Origin: a bacterium
Lineage (GTDB): Bacteria > Vulcanimicrobiota > Xenobia > Xenobiales > JADMJV01
DNA length: 64,000 nt
Reading direction: 5' to 3'
Assembly (NCBI GenBank): GCA_018266105.1
Contig: JAFEBA010000069.1
Location: 1-64,000, forward strand
The notes beneath the pieces were generated by a model, which worked only from the letters and a program-made list of their open reading frames with translations, searched no databases and was not told the DNA's origin. This document shows positions 52,034 through 60,276 of this stretch, in pieces (position 1 is the stretch's first letter; each line of letters starts with the position of its first letter). The translations under genes were made by a program, and so were the position numbers.

Positions 52034-53224
52034 ATGTCGATCACCTTTTTATGTCTGGCCAGCTATTTCAAGGGCGCGGCCTTTATGGAAGAAGCCAAGC
52101 GGCAAGGTTGCCGCGTTTTGTTGTTGACCTGCGAGAAGCTCAAGCACGAGCCGTGGCCGCACCACGCGCTGGAAGACATCTTCTACATGCCCGAGCTCAA
52201 CAAGTATCCCGACATTATTCGGGCTGTGAGCTACCTGGCCCGACACCACCAGATCGATCGTATCATTCCGCTGGACGACTACGACGTTGAAACCGCGGCC
52301 CGACTGCGCGAGCATCTGCGAGTCCCCGGCATGGGTGACACCACTGCCCGCCACTTCCGCGACAAGCTGGCCATGCGGGTGCAGGCTCGAGACGAGGGCG
52401 TGCCCGTTCCAGACTTTGTGCACGTGCTCAACCACGGTCAGGTAGACGCCTTTATGCGTCGTTGCCCCGGCCCCTGGGTGCTCAAGCCCCGCTCCGAAGC
52501 TGGCTCAGTAGGCATCAAGAAGCTTCACCACCCGCAGGAAGTTTGGGACACCATTGAGACACTGGGCGACCTGCAGTCGTATTACTTGATGGAACAATAC
52601 GTGGCTGGCGATGTCTACCACGTGGACTCTATCGTCTATGACCGCAAGATTCTCTTTTCGCAGGCCCACCGTTATGGAGTGCCACCATTCAACGTCTGGA
52701 ATCACGGTGGAGTCTTTTCCACCAAAAGTCTCCACAAGGAAGCCCCGGAGCTCGGAGATTTGCTGGCCGTTAATGACCAGGTCATCCGCGCCATGGGTCT
52801 GCTACGCGGGGTCACCCACGCCGAATTCATTCGCGGCCAGGACGGAAAGCTCTATTATCTGGAGATGGCGGCCCGGGTGGGCGGCGCCAATATCGATGTG
52901 TTGGTGGACAAAGCCACCGGAGTCAACCTTTGGGCCGAGTGGGTCAAACTGGAGCTGGCCAACTTCCACGGCCAGCCCTACAAGCCACCCAAGCGCTCCT
53001 TCGGCCACGCTGGCCTGATGCTGTGCCTGTCCAAACAAGCCGAGCCCGACCTGTCTCACTACAGCGACCCGGATGTGGTGTGGAAACTCAAGAAAAACCA
53101 TCACGCCGGCCTGATCGTCAACTGTAAAACGGCTGAACGCCGGGACCAACTGGTCAGCCACTACCTTGATCAGATGGGTCACGACTTTCTCGCCGTGGCT
53201 CCACCCAGCCAGACCGCCGTTTGA
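52034..53224 (+). CDS. ATP-grasp domain protein
   Basis: A 396-residue protein. The N-terminal domain is Rossmann-like (ITFLCLASYFKGAAFMEEAKRQGCRVLLLT...IDRIIPLDDYDVETAARLREHL). The central ATP-grasp domain has GPWVLKPRSEAGSVGIKKLH (phosphate loop region), YLMEQYVAGDVYHVDSIVYD, THAEFIRGQDGKLYYLEMAARVGG (metal Glu/Asn), and the family's HAGLMLCL end segment. It would form amide or similar bonds using ATP. Its stop overlaps the start of the ogt gene by 4 bp. Confidence 0.88.
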   Translation: MSITFLCLASYFKGAAFMEEAKRQGCRVLLLTCEKLKHEPWPHHALEDIFYMPELNKYPDIIRAVSYLARHHQIDRIIPLDDYDVETAARLREHLRVPGMGDTTARHFRDKLAMRVQARDEGVPVPDFVHVLNHGQVDAFMRRCPGPWVLKPRSEAGSVGIKKLHHPQEVWDTIETLGDLQSYYLMEQYVAGDVYHVDSIVYDRKILFSQAHRYGVPPFNVWNHGGVFSTKSLHKEAPELGDLLAVNDQVIRAMGLLRGVTHAEFIRGQDGKLYYLEMAARVGGANIDVLVDKATGVNLWAEWVKLELANFHGQPYKPPKRSFGHAGLMLCLSKQAEPDLSHYSDPDVVWKLKKNHHAGLIVNCKTAERRDQLVSHYLDQMGHDFLAVAPPSQTAV

Positions 53225-53724
53225 TCTTCCACCATCGAGTGGATACGGCCTGGGGGCCGGCCTGGCTGGAATGGAACGAGGAGGGGCTGCTACGCAGCTA
53301 TCTGCCCGGGCCCTGTCAACCGGTCGGCCAGCACGCCGGTCTGCCTCCCTGGTTGGCACCATGCGCCCACTGGCTTGAGGCCTTCTTTCAGGGTCAGCCA
53401 GCTCCGCCCCCGGATTTCCGGCCGGTGCGCAGCCAGTGCAGCCAGGCGGAGTGGCTGGTCTACGAGCAGACTCAGGCGATTCCGCCAGGCCAGGTGAAGA
53501 CCTACGGCCAGATCGCAGAACTCTGCGGGCGGCCTGGGGCTGCCCAGTGGGTTGGACAGGCGCTGGGGAGTAACCCCTGGCCACCCTTCGTGCCTTGCCA
53601 CCGGGTCATCGGCTCCAACGGCAGAATGACGGGGTTTTCCGCGCCGGGAGGGGTGGACAGCAAACGCCGGCTTCTGGACATGGAATCAGGGCGCGAGCAA
53701 GGCCAACTCTTTGAGGGATCATAG
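53221..53724 (+). CDS. ogt: O6-alkylguanine-DNA alkyltransferase (MGMT/Ogt)
   Basis: A 167-residue protein from TTG 53221. The C-terminal domain is clear: QVKTYGQIAELCGRPGAAQWVGQALGSNPWPPFVPCHRVIGSNG with acceptor Cys126. The helix-turn-helix usually carries an Arg finger (ARAVG) to flip out the base; here it reads AQWVG, so the Arg is Gln. The protein may have altered substrate or weak activity. The N-terminal ~70 residues are a short version of the usual lead domain. Coupled to the ATP-grasp gene. Confidence 0.9.
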   Translation: MIFHHRVDTAWGPAWLEWNEEGLLRSYLPGPCQPVGQHAGLPPWLAPCAHWLEAFFQGQPAPPPDFRPVRSQCSQAEWLVYEQTQAIPPGQVKTYGQIAELCGRPGAAQWVGQALGSNPWPPFVPCHRVIGSNGRMTGFSAPGGVDSKRRLLDMESGREQGQLFEGS

Positions 53725-53758
53725 GAGCCGCTGAACCAGGGCAGAATCCTGAAGGGCT

Positions 53759-54589
53759 TTGAAGTCCAAATTGAGCGCATTAATCCTGAGTGTAAGCCTC
53801 TCGGGCTGCCAGTCCAGCCCTGAGACGCCCGTAACCACAACCACTCAGCCCCGAGTTGTAAGTCTCACCCCCAATCTTACCGAGATCTTGTTCGCGCTGG
53901 AGGCTGGTCCCCAGGTGGTGGGGGTCACCGGCAATGACCATTTTCCGCCCGAAGTCGACCGACTCCCCAAAATCGGTGATTTGCAGTTGAACTACGAAGC
54001 ACTGCTGCAACTGCACCCGGACCTGGTGGTTTACGATCCGATGCTCAATCGGCAGCAGCTGGCCCAACTGCAAAAATTGGGCCTGCATCTAGAACCCCTC
54101 TCCACCCAAACCATTCCGGACATGCTGGCCTCCATCCAAGAGCTGGGACACAAGCTCGACAAGACGGAGCAGGCCGAGCAACTCACGGCCGGGCTGAAAA
54201 ACGGGCTGGAACGAGCTCGACTGCGGCGCCAAAAAATGAGCTACCACCCCCAAGCCCTGGTCGAGATTTGGAATGACCCTCTGATCGCCGCAGGCAAGGG
54301 TTCGTACTGCTCGGAAGTGCTTGAAATGGCTGGATTTAACAATATCCTGACCCGCTCCGGCTATCCCACTCTGGACCTTGAAGAACTCCAACGGATGGAA
54401 CCCGATGTTCTGATTCTGACCCACCCGCTGCCAGACACCCCCGCCTGGCGCAATCTGAAGGCCGTGCGCACTCAGTGCGTGCTTCAAATTTCGGAGGATC
54501 TACTGGTTCGACCCGGACCTCGAGTTCTGGAAGCCCTGCAGCGAATGCAGGATTGGCTGGAACTACGGCAGCCTCCGCCGCGTGCGTAG
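53759..54589 (+). CDS. btuF: Cobalamin/heme-type ABC substrate-binding lipoprotein (BtuF-like)
   Basis: A 276-residue protein from TTG 53759. A lipoprotein signal with lipobox LSGC (Cys at about 17) anchors it. The body follows the helical-backbone binding fold: RVVSLTPNLTEILFALEAGPQVVGVTGNDHFPPEV, LLQLHPDLVVYDPM, SIQELGHKLDKTEQAEQL and SYCSEVLEMAGFNNIL. BtuF-class proteins bind cobalamin in the periplasm. It overlaps the permease start by 8 bp. A siderophore or heme substrate is possible, but the VVSLTPNLTEILFALEAG pattern is BtuF-like. Confidence 0.85.
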   Translation: MKSKLSALILSVSLSGCQSSPETPVTTTTQPRVVSLTPNLTEILFALEAGPQVVGVTGNDHFPPEVDRLPKIGDLQLNYEALLQLHPDLVVYDPMLNRQQLAQLQKLGLHLEPLSTQTIPDMLASIQELGHKLDKTEQAEQLTAGLKNGLERARLRRQKMSYHPQALVEIWNDPLIAAGKGSYCSEVLEMAGFNNILTRSGYPTLDLEELQRMEPDVLILTHPLPDTPAWRNLKAVRTQCVLQISEDLLVRPGPRVLEALQRMQDWLELRQPPPRA

Positions 54590-55556
54590 CTGGCTGTTGC
54601 TGGGTTTGCTGGCCCTGGCCGGGCTCTTGCTGCTGGGCCTTGGGTCCGGCTCCTATCATTTGAGCCCGACCCAATTATGGACAGCTCTACGCCAGGGTCC
54701 GACCCAGGGAGCGGAAAATGTGGTGGTCTGGCAACTACGACTACCGCGCCTACTGCAGGCGGCCCTGGTGGGCTCGGCCCTGAGCGCTGCCGGAGCGGCA
54801 TTTCAGTCGCTACTGCGCAGCCCGCTGGCCGACCCCTATCTTACCGGAACATCGGCCGGGGCCTCTTTGGGAACGGCTCTGGCGGTGGTGCTGGGGCTGG
54901 GGTTGGGCTGGTTTCCCCTGTGCGCTTTCTTGGGCGCCCTGGCCTCGGTGTCCTTGGTGACTCGCCTGGCTCGAGTCCAACAGGGCGTGCGTCTGGAGGA
55001 CTTCTTGCTGGCCGGTGTGATGGTCAGCACGCTGCTGGGGAGCCTGGTCAGCCTGCTGATGGTGCTGGCCGGTCGAGAACTGGGCAAACTGGTCTTCTTT
55101 CTGCTGGGCAATCTTTCCGGCAGCAACTGGCCCCTCTTAGGCTGGTGCCTGGCTCCGCTGGCGGTCGGCGTGGGCCTGCTGGCCTGGAACGCCTACGCAC
55201 TGAACCTGCTGAGCCTGGGTGAAGAGCTGGCCGGCCCGGCCGGAGTGCCGGTAGAAAAGGTGAAGCTGCAGGTGCTGCTGGCCGCCACCCTGCTCACGGC
55301 TGCGGCCGTCTGTTCCTCGGGACTGGTTGGATTCGTAGGACTGGTGATCCCCCATCTCTGTCGCCTGTGGGTCGGCCCGGACATGCGCCGCCTGTTGCCG
55401 CTTTGTCTGGTCTGGGGTGCGGTCTTCTTACTGGCCTGCGACTGGTTGACCCGCCTGTCCCCTCAGGAACTCCCGGTCGGAGTGGTGACCGCCCTGCTGG
55501 GCGCCCCCTGGTTCCTGAGCCAGCTTTACGCCCAACAAAAGGCTCGCCAATGCTAG
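54582..55556 (+). CDS. btuC: BtuC/FecCD-family ABC permease
   Basis: About 324 residues from GTG 54582. Ten hydrophobic helices with FecCD blocks: WQLRLPRLLQAALVGSALSAAGAAFQSLLRSPLADPYLTGTSAGASLGTAL (in pieces), LVGFVGLVIPHLCRLWVGPDMRRLLPL and the terminal ELPVGVVTALLGAPWFL. It is the channel for the BtuF-like lipoprotein, with the ATPase gene overlapping its end by 7 bp. Confidence 0.93.
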   Translation: MRSWLLLGLLALAGLLLLGLGSGSYHLSPTQLWTALRQGPTQGAENVVVWQLRLPRLLQAALVGSALSAAGAAFQSLLRSPLADPYLTGTSAGASLGTALAVVLGLGLGWFPLCAFLGALASVSLVTRLARVQQGVRLEDFLLAGVMVSTLLGSLVSLLMVLAGRELGKLVFFLLGNLSGSNWPLLGWCLAPLAVGVGLLAWNAYALNLLSLGEELAGPAGVPVEKVKLQVLLAATLLTAAAVCSSGLVGFVGLVIPHLCRLWVGPDMRRLLPLCLVWGAVFLLACDWLTRLSPQELPVGVVTALLGAPWFLSQLYAQQKARQC

Positions 55557-56338
55557 CGATCCAGGATTTGAGCGTGAACTATCCCAAGCGGCCTCAGGCT
55601 GTCAGCCAGGTGACAGCCCACTGGAAGGCCGGCCAAACGGTGGGGTTGATCGGGCCGAATGGTTGCGGCAAGTCAACCTTGCTTAGAGCTTTGGCCGGAT
55701 TGCTCCCCTATCAGGGTTCGCTGCTGATAGAGGGCCGTGAGCTGGCGGGCCAGAGCCCGAGCTGGCGAGCCTCCCGGCTCAGCTACTTGCCCCAGCAACT
55801 GGGCTTCACTCAGTCCTTCACAGCCGCCGAAGTGGTCATGATGGGACAGTTTCACCGCCTGGACCGCTGGGGCGGCGGGGGCTCCCTGACCCTGGTGAAG
55901 CAGTCGCTGGAGCGAGTCAACGCCGGACATCTGGCCCACCGCCCGGTCACCACCCTCTCCGGAGGAGAGCTGCAGAGGGTTCGCCTGGCTCAAGCTCTGG
56001 CCCAGAACGCGGCCGCCTGGCTGCTGGACGAACCCACCTCAGCCTTGGACCTGCATCAACAATTAGAACTGGTTGAACTTTTTCGGGAACTGAGAGAGCA
56101 GGGCAAGAGTTTGCTCATAGTGCTGCACGATTTGAACCTGGCCAGGCAACTTTGCTCAGAGGTGTGGGTCATGCAGGCAGGTCGGTTGCTGGCTCGAGGA
56201 ACGCCTGATGAAATCTTCGCCGGCAGCCAGTTCGAGAATATTTTTCAAATCAAGATGGAGGTTTTCCGGGATAAAGACGGGGATTCGATTTTGTGGCCCA
56301 AGAAATTGACGCATTCTGAATCCTCTGATACCCTTTAG
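55550..56338 (+). CDS. btuD: Cobalamin-type ABC transporter ATPase (BtuD-like)
   Basis: A 262-residue ATPase: Walker A GPNGCGKST (~34-42), Q-loop LPQQLGFTQSFTAAEVV, signature LSGGELQRVRLAQAL, Walker B AWLLDEPTSALD, switch His in VLHDLNLA. With the two upstream overlapping genes it makes a complete importer. No cobalamin riboswitch is visible upstream of the operon. Confidence 0.92.
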   Translation: MLAIQDLSVNYPKRPQAVSQVTAHWKAGQTVGLIGPNGCGKSTLLRALAGLLPYQGSLLIEGRELAGQSPSWRASRLSYLPQQLGFTQSFTAAEVVMMGQFHRLDRWGGGGSLTLVKQSLERVNAGHLAHRPVTTLSGGELQRVRLAQALAQNAAAWLLDEPTSALDLHQQLELVELFRELREQGKSLLIVLHDLNLARQLCSEVWVMQAGRLLARGTPDEIFAGSQFENIFQIKMEVFRDKDGDSILWPKKLTHSESSDTL

Positions 56339-56583
56339 AAGTTGCCGGAAGCCTCCCTGGTGGAGGAGGCCGGTTGACTCGCCTGGTGCGGGTCGTTAAT
56401 CGCGACGATCGCGATGGAAAGGAGGTGGGTGCCATTCCTAGTTCGAGTATGCATCCCACTTCCGGAGGGGTGGGTGCGTAAAGGTCAATTGACCTTTGCG
56501 CTTTAGCCTCCGGCCTGCAGGCACCTTCGGGTGCCTGTTGTGTTTTCAGGAGTTTTTCAGGCTCGATTGAATAAGTTCCAAGA
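56339..56583 (+). other. Structured intergenic region with an 18-bp palindrome and a terminator-like hairpin
   Basis: Between btuD and the next gene are several inverted repeats. GCCTCC / GGAGGAGGC lies near 56351-56370. GGTGGGTGC (near 56423) can pair with GCATCCCACT. AAAGGTCAATTGACCTTT (56480-56497, perfect palindrome) extends to GCG / CGC. GCAGGCACC-TTCG-GGTGCCTG follows, then a T-rich stretch (about 56517-56545), probably a terminator. A 30-codon frame (about 56413-56505) is possible but unsupported. This may be a small RNA or a leader with an operator; function unknown. Confidence 0.5.
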
Positions 56584-57249
56584 ATGAAACGCCTGTTCGT
56601 GATGCTGCTGCTGGCTTTGCCGGTTGCCGCTGAGCCCATCGTTTCGGGGGACTGGACTGTCGACGCGCAGCCGCTAGAAGAGCAGCGTGCCCGAGTTGAG
56701 GCCTGCTATCACGAGGCCAGCCAAGAGGACAACTACTGGCGTGCGCGACTGGATGAGCAGAAAGTTGGAATGGAGATCCACCGCGAGCTGGTGGGCCCAC
56801 TGCAGGCCGAGTTGGATCTGGAAGAAAGCTGGCAGACTGAGTTGGAACAGCGTCGCGCCCAGGTGACGGTCAGTCTGGTCGACTTTCACGGCTGGGGCAG
56901 TGGGCTGAGCAGTCGCTGGGAGAATCTGGGCGAGCAATGGTCCACTCCTCAGCTGAGAGGCTGGGTTTCAACACCAGAATGGGGAGGCTTTTCGGCCCGA
57001 GGTGAGTTGACTACCACCAGCGATAGTCGTGGCTACCTGGCCCGCCTGTGCAAGCGCCTGGGCCGAGGGCAGCTGCAAATCGAAACGGCCGTCACCGAGA
57101 ATGAACATCTGCAGCGGCGCTGGCTGGCCCGCTACCAATGGAAGCTGGGCCGGAACGCCAGCTTCTCCACCAGCGGCAGCCGCACGTTTCTCGAGTCCGA
57201 GGGTGAGGTGCAGGACAAGGTGGAAGCCAATCTGGAAGTGCACTTTTAA
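56584..57249 (+). CDS. Exported protein of unknown function, coiled-coil then beta-rich
   Basis: A 221-residue protein. A signal peptide (KRLFVMLLLALPVAAEP) leads to a charged helical region (~35-100, with EEQRARVEACYHEASQEDNYWRARLDEQKVG in pieces, likely coiled coil). The C-terminal ~110 residues look like alternating strands (GWVSTPEWGGFSARGELTTT, ARYQWKLGRNASFSTSGSRTF) and end in Phe (NLEVHF), as outer-membrane proteins do. No family recognised. The next gene starts on its last base. Confidence 0.65.
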   Translation: MKRLFVMLLLALPVAAEPIVSGDWTVDAQPLEEQRARVEACYHEASQEDNYWRARLDEQKVGMEIHRELVGPLQAELDLEESWQTELEQRRAQVTVSLVDFHGWGSGLSSRWENLGEQWSTPQLRGWVSTPEWGGFSARGELTTTSDSRGYLARLCKRLGRGQLQIETAVTENEHLQRRWLARYQWKLGRNASFSTSGSRTFLESEGEVQDKVEANLEVHF

Positions 57250-57653
57250 TGGAATCGATGAGTCCTGACGAGATCTGGGAGTTTTTCGACTCCACCCCGG
57301 GCTGGGCCGCTCTAACCACCATGGATGAAGACGGCTTCCCTCACACAGTGGCCATTGGCTACTTTCGCCTGGGAGAAGTCCTCTATTGCGGTTGCCGGGC
57401 GGGAACGCGCAAATGCCGAAACCTGATGACCAATCCTAAAGCCAGTCTGATGCTGGAGAACGGGCGCGGCGGACAGGGACTCAAAGGAGTTATGTTTCAA
57501 GGCGAAGGTCGCGTCATCGACGATCCGGTCGAATTGCTGGAGCTCAAGGGCCGGTTGGCCGATCAGCGCGGAGAACCGCGCCCCGAGAAGGTGGCTCCCG
57601 GCATCGCCTATCTGGAGCTTCGACCGCACCGCGTTCGCAGCTGGAAGCGTTAA
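57249..57653 (+). CDS. F420-type PPOX (pyridoxamine 5'-phosphate oxidase-like) protein
   Basis: A 134-residue split-barrel protein: WAALTTMDEDGFPHTVAIGYFRLGEVLYCGCRAGTRKCRNLMTNPKASLMLENG (in pieces) is the normal order for F420- or FMN-binding PPOX proteins, with an Arg/Lys pair for the cofactor phosphate. The end AYLELRPHRVRSWKR is typical. It probably binds F420 given the pathway in this genome region. Starts on the last base of the previous gene. Confidence 0.82.
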   Translation: MESMSPDEIWEFFDSTPGWAALTTMDEDGFPHTVAIGYFRLGEVLYCGCRAGTRKCRNLMTNPKASLMLENGRGGQGLKGVMFQGEGRVIDDPVELLELKGRLADQRGEPRPEKVAPGIAYLELRPHRVRSWKR

Positions 57654-57662
57654 CTCCAGTTC

Positions 57663-58790
57663 ATGCGCGGAGCGGTCATTTTCAACGGCAACATTCAAGC
57701 CGAGGCGGACTTCGTGGAGCGGGCGGCCAGCACGCTCAAGAATTCCCGCCACCAGGACCCGGAGGTGGCCGGGCGGCGTAAGGTAGTGCTGGTCACCGCC
57801 GGCTGGGTCGAGAACGAATACCAGGAAGGCCACATCAAGAAGGCCCTCTACGCCATCGGCATCAAGCCCGACTTTCAAAACGGGCATGACCAAAACGTTC
57901 AAAACCTGGCCCTCTACCACCGCTACCAGGAATTTCTCCAGCAGCGTCCGGCCCTGGCTTCGGCCTGGCAAGAATGCGAGGCCATGATCGAAGGCGCACG
58001 CGCCCAATATCTGGAGAAAAACAGCTTCTTCTGCGCCTCCCTGCGGCGCTCGCTACAACACTTGCGAGAATACCTGCCCACCGAGTCGCTGGCCGGCATG
58101 CTGGACAACACCTTGCTATTTACGGGAAGGCGCGGACGGCTGATCAGCTTCCTCAGTAACGAGGTGCGGGAAATGCTTCAGCTCCTGCAGGCCAACGATG
58201 ATCGCATGGTGCAACTGCTGACGGAGCTGGACGAGCAATTTGCGGATGAAACCGGTCTGGCCTACGATCCCCTCTGGACGGCCAGCCGGCAGCAACTCAG
58301 CGATTGCATTCTCTCAGCCAATTCCATCTTTTTGTTCGGTGGCAACCTGGGAGTATTGCATCGCTGTCTGACCTTCTTCCGTTTGCGCCAGCCCCTGCTC
58401 GAGGCTTTGCGCAGGGGCACCACCTTTTACACCGTTTCGGCCGGCTCGCTGATGTGCTGCGAGCGCATCATCGTCTACAACGACTTTGAACACGAGCGAG
58501 AGTTCCAGCTTTACGACCGAGGGTTCGGTCTGATCCGAGAGTTACAACTTTTCCCACACTGCATGGACCGCATTCAGACGGACGATGCCGACAATCTGAC
58601 CTATCTGTCGCATCGCTTCCGCCATCGGGTCTGCGTCGGCCTCAACCAGGAATCGTTCCTGGAGGTGGAGTTTTCACCTGAGATCAAGGCCACCTCGCTG
58701 GGGACTCGCGACGGGGTCTACGTTTTCGACAGAAACGGAAACAAAGCCCGATATAATGCGGGAGAGATCATACTTCCCAGGTGTGATTAA
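57663..58790 (+). CDS. Peptidase S51 / cyanophycinase-like protein
   Basis: A 375-residue protein. The N-terminal KVVLVTAGWVENEY strand and the C-terminal IFLFGGNLGVLHRC then TTFYTVSAGSLMCCERI carry the class I glutamine-amidotransferase-like fold with a Ser nucleophile in SAGS, as in dipeptidase E and cyanophycinase. A helical insert of ~130 residues (about 60-190) is longer than usual. The closing GTRDGVYVFDRNGNKARY part is family-like. It may cleave Asp- or beta-linked peptides. Overlaps the PilZ gene by 23 bp, convergent. Confidence 0.75.
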   Translation: MRGAVIFNGNIQAEADFVERAASTLKNSRHQDPEVAGRRKVVLVTAGWVENEYQEGHIKKALYAIGIKPDFQNGHDQNVQNLALYHRYQEFLQQRPALASAWQECEAMIEGARAQYLEKNSFFCASLRRSLQHLREYLPTESLAGMLDNTLLFTGRRGRLISFLSNEVREMLQLLQANDDRMVQLLTELDEQFADETGLAYDPLWTASRQQLSDCILSANSIFLFGGNLGVLHRCLTFFRLRQPLLEALRRGTTFYTVSAGSLMCCERIIVYNDFEHEREFQLYDRGFGLIRELQLFPHCMDRIQTDDADNLTYLSHRFRHRVCVGLNQESFLEVEFSPEIKATSLGTRDGVYVFDRNGNKARYNAGEIILPRCD

Positions 58791-59508
58791 GGAAGGTCTT
58801 TAGATAGACCGTCAGCATCCGGAGTTGGGCCGGCTTCATCTCTCCAAACTCAATGCCGTAAAGAAAATGCCTACCCTGCGGACGAGCTTTGACCAGTGTC
58901 CCGCTCACGTCCAGGCCCGGCAACTTGTCGTAGGGCCCGATTCGTATCGTCATCTCGCCCAGAGGTAGCTTGTCCCTATACTCAAAAAGAGCTCCCCCCA
59001 CCCCCAAATTCTGGATGCGAATCTCGTGTCGGGAGTTGTCGGCCCGTTTGACGGTGCCCTCAAGAATACACTCGGCCCGAACCCAGTTGCGCTTGGAAAG
59101 CAAGGACTCAGGACGAAATCCCAACTGCTTCATCACTCCTCGAACCCAGGTGCGCCCCATCTTCTTGGCTTCGGTGGCGTAGACCAATCCGGCGTAGGTG
59201 ACGAAACTTTTCTCGGGTTGTTGCTGCCAGACCACCTTGCAGTCCACGGGAGCGCCATCCTCACCCACCTCGTTGAAAGGACTGTGAACGGTGAGAATCT
59301 GCCCCGGCTTGAGAGTCTGAAAAACCTTGAGGCGCAGGCCCCCCACGCCCATGTCGGTGATCACCCCGTCCAGTTTCTTCGAATCCAGCACCACCTGGGT
59401 CTTGTAGTGGCAGCGCATGCGGATTAACTTGCGGCGCTCCCCAAAATCCCAGTCAGGGGTCGGACGTTGCACCAGGCTGAGAAAGCCCTTCATGATGTCT
59501 TTGAGCAT
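58768..59508 (-). CDS. Tandem PilZ-domain protein
   Basis: A 246-residue protein with two PilZ domains. The first (~24-125) has RRKLIRMRC (RxxxR-type) and ITDMGVGGLRL; the second (~138-245) has KRNWVRAECILEG and IQNLGVGGALFE. In each, the Ser of the usual D/NxSxxG motif is Gly (DMGVGG, NLGVGG). PilZ domains bind cyclic di-GMP and control surface behaviour; the pseudopilin operon in this window is a possible client. The Ser-to-Gly change may weaken or alter ligand binding. Confidence 0.82.
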   Translation of the reverse strand: MLKDIMKGFLSLVQRPTPDWDFGERRKLIRMRCHYKTQVVLDSKKLDGVITDMGVGGLRLKVFQTLKPGQILTVHSPFNEVGEDGAPVDCKVVWQQQPEKSFVTYAGLVYATEAKKMGRTWVRGVMKQLGFRPESLLSKRNWVRAECILEGTVKRADNSRHEIRIQNLGVGGALFEYRDKLPLGEMTIRIGPYDKLPGLDVSGTLVKARPQGRHFLYGIEFGEMKPAQLRMLTVYLKTFLNHTWEV

Positions 59509-59615
59509 GAGACACCGCTTTTCTCGCCAGGGCGGGCGGATCCCGTTTCAATTCCTTAAAAATGGAGCCGGTTGGGCTTCGAGGTGCGGACTGCTGAACG
59601 GCGAAATCAGACTGA

Positions 59616-60239
59616 ATGGCTAAGCCGACTTTCAGATTTGAAGTCAATCTGAAGAAGAAAAAAGTGGCCCCGGAACCCGAGGAGGAGCTGAAGTTGGAAC
59701 CCGCCCGCACATGGGAAATGGAAATTGAAAAGAAACTGCGGGGGATCAAGCAGGCCAAGGTCAGTGAGGACGACTGGGAAGAAGATCCGCTCACCGTCAA
59801 GGAATTGCTCTCTGCTTACAACGCTTCGCTGCAGCGCTGCCAGACAGTTGAACTGGGTCGACGGGTGGAGGCCACCATCGAATACTCTGTCTTCATCGAC
59901 GAGTGGGAAAACAAGCACGTGGTGACCCAGCCCCTGGGCGCAAAAGGCTCACGCATCAGCGAACTGATGGTATCGCCCGATGGCACTGTATTGAGACTCA
60001 GTCTGGAGCGGATGTCGGGCCCTTTGATCGACCTGGACCCCTATATGGGAATTGGTTTCGCCGAGTTCAGTGACGACAAGGATCTAGAGCGCGAACTGCG
60101 CGAGAAGCCCAACTACAATCTGCAAATCACTCGCTACATTCGCGAAGGCGACCTGCTGGTGGCGGTGGAGCAGGTTCGCAAACGCTACGACCCGACCGCC
60201 GGCAAAGTCGTCAACGAGATGGAATTTACTCTCCAGTAA
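59616..60239 (+). CDS. Unrecognised soluble protein
   Basis: A 207-residue protein. The N-terminal ~60 residues are highly charged (FEVNLKKKKVAPEPEEELKLE), then a predicted alpha/beta domain (VELGRRVEATIEYSVFIDEW, ELMVSPDGTVLRLSLERMSGPLIDL, YNLQITRYIREGDLLVAVEQVRKRY). No signal peptide or membrane helix. Real by length and sense; no family recognised. Divergent from the PilZ gene. Confidence 0.6.
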   Translation: MAKPTFRFEVNLKKKKVAPEPEEELKLEPARTWEMEIEKKLRGIKQAKVSEDDWEEDPLTVKELLSAYNASLQRCQTVELGRRVEATIEYSVFIDEWENKHVVTQPLGAKGSRISELMVSPDGTVLRLSLERMSGPLIDLDPYMGIGFAEFSDDKDLERELREKPNYNLQITRYIREGDLLVAVEQVRKRYDPTAGKVVNEMEFTLQ

Positions 60240-60276
60240 ACCCTTCTAGAGTCAATGCCAGCCGGGACGACTCACT

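Noticed and set aside
53725-53758. Cobalamin riboswitch before the BtuFCD-like operon
   Set aside because: The gap is only 34 bp and has no B12-box-like sequence; the upstream sequence is the coding region of ogt.
56413-56505. 30-codon open frame starting at an ATG after GCGATCGCG
   Set aside because: Although followed by GGAGG-like words, these lie after the ATG, the peptide shows no sense, and the bases are better explained by inverted repeats.
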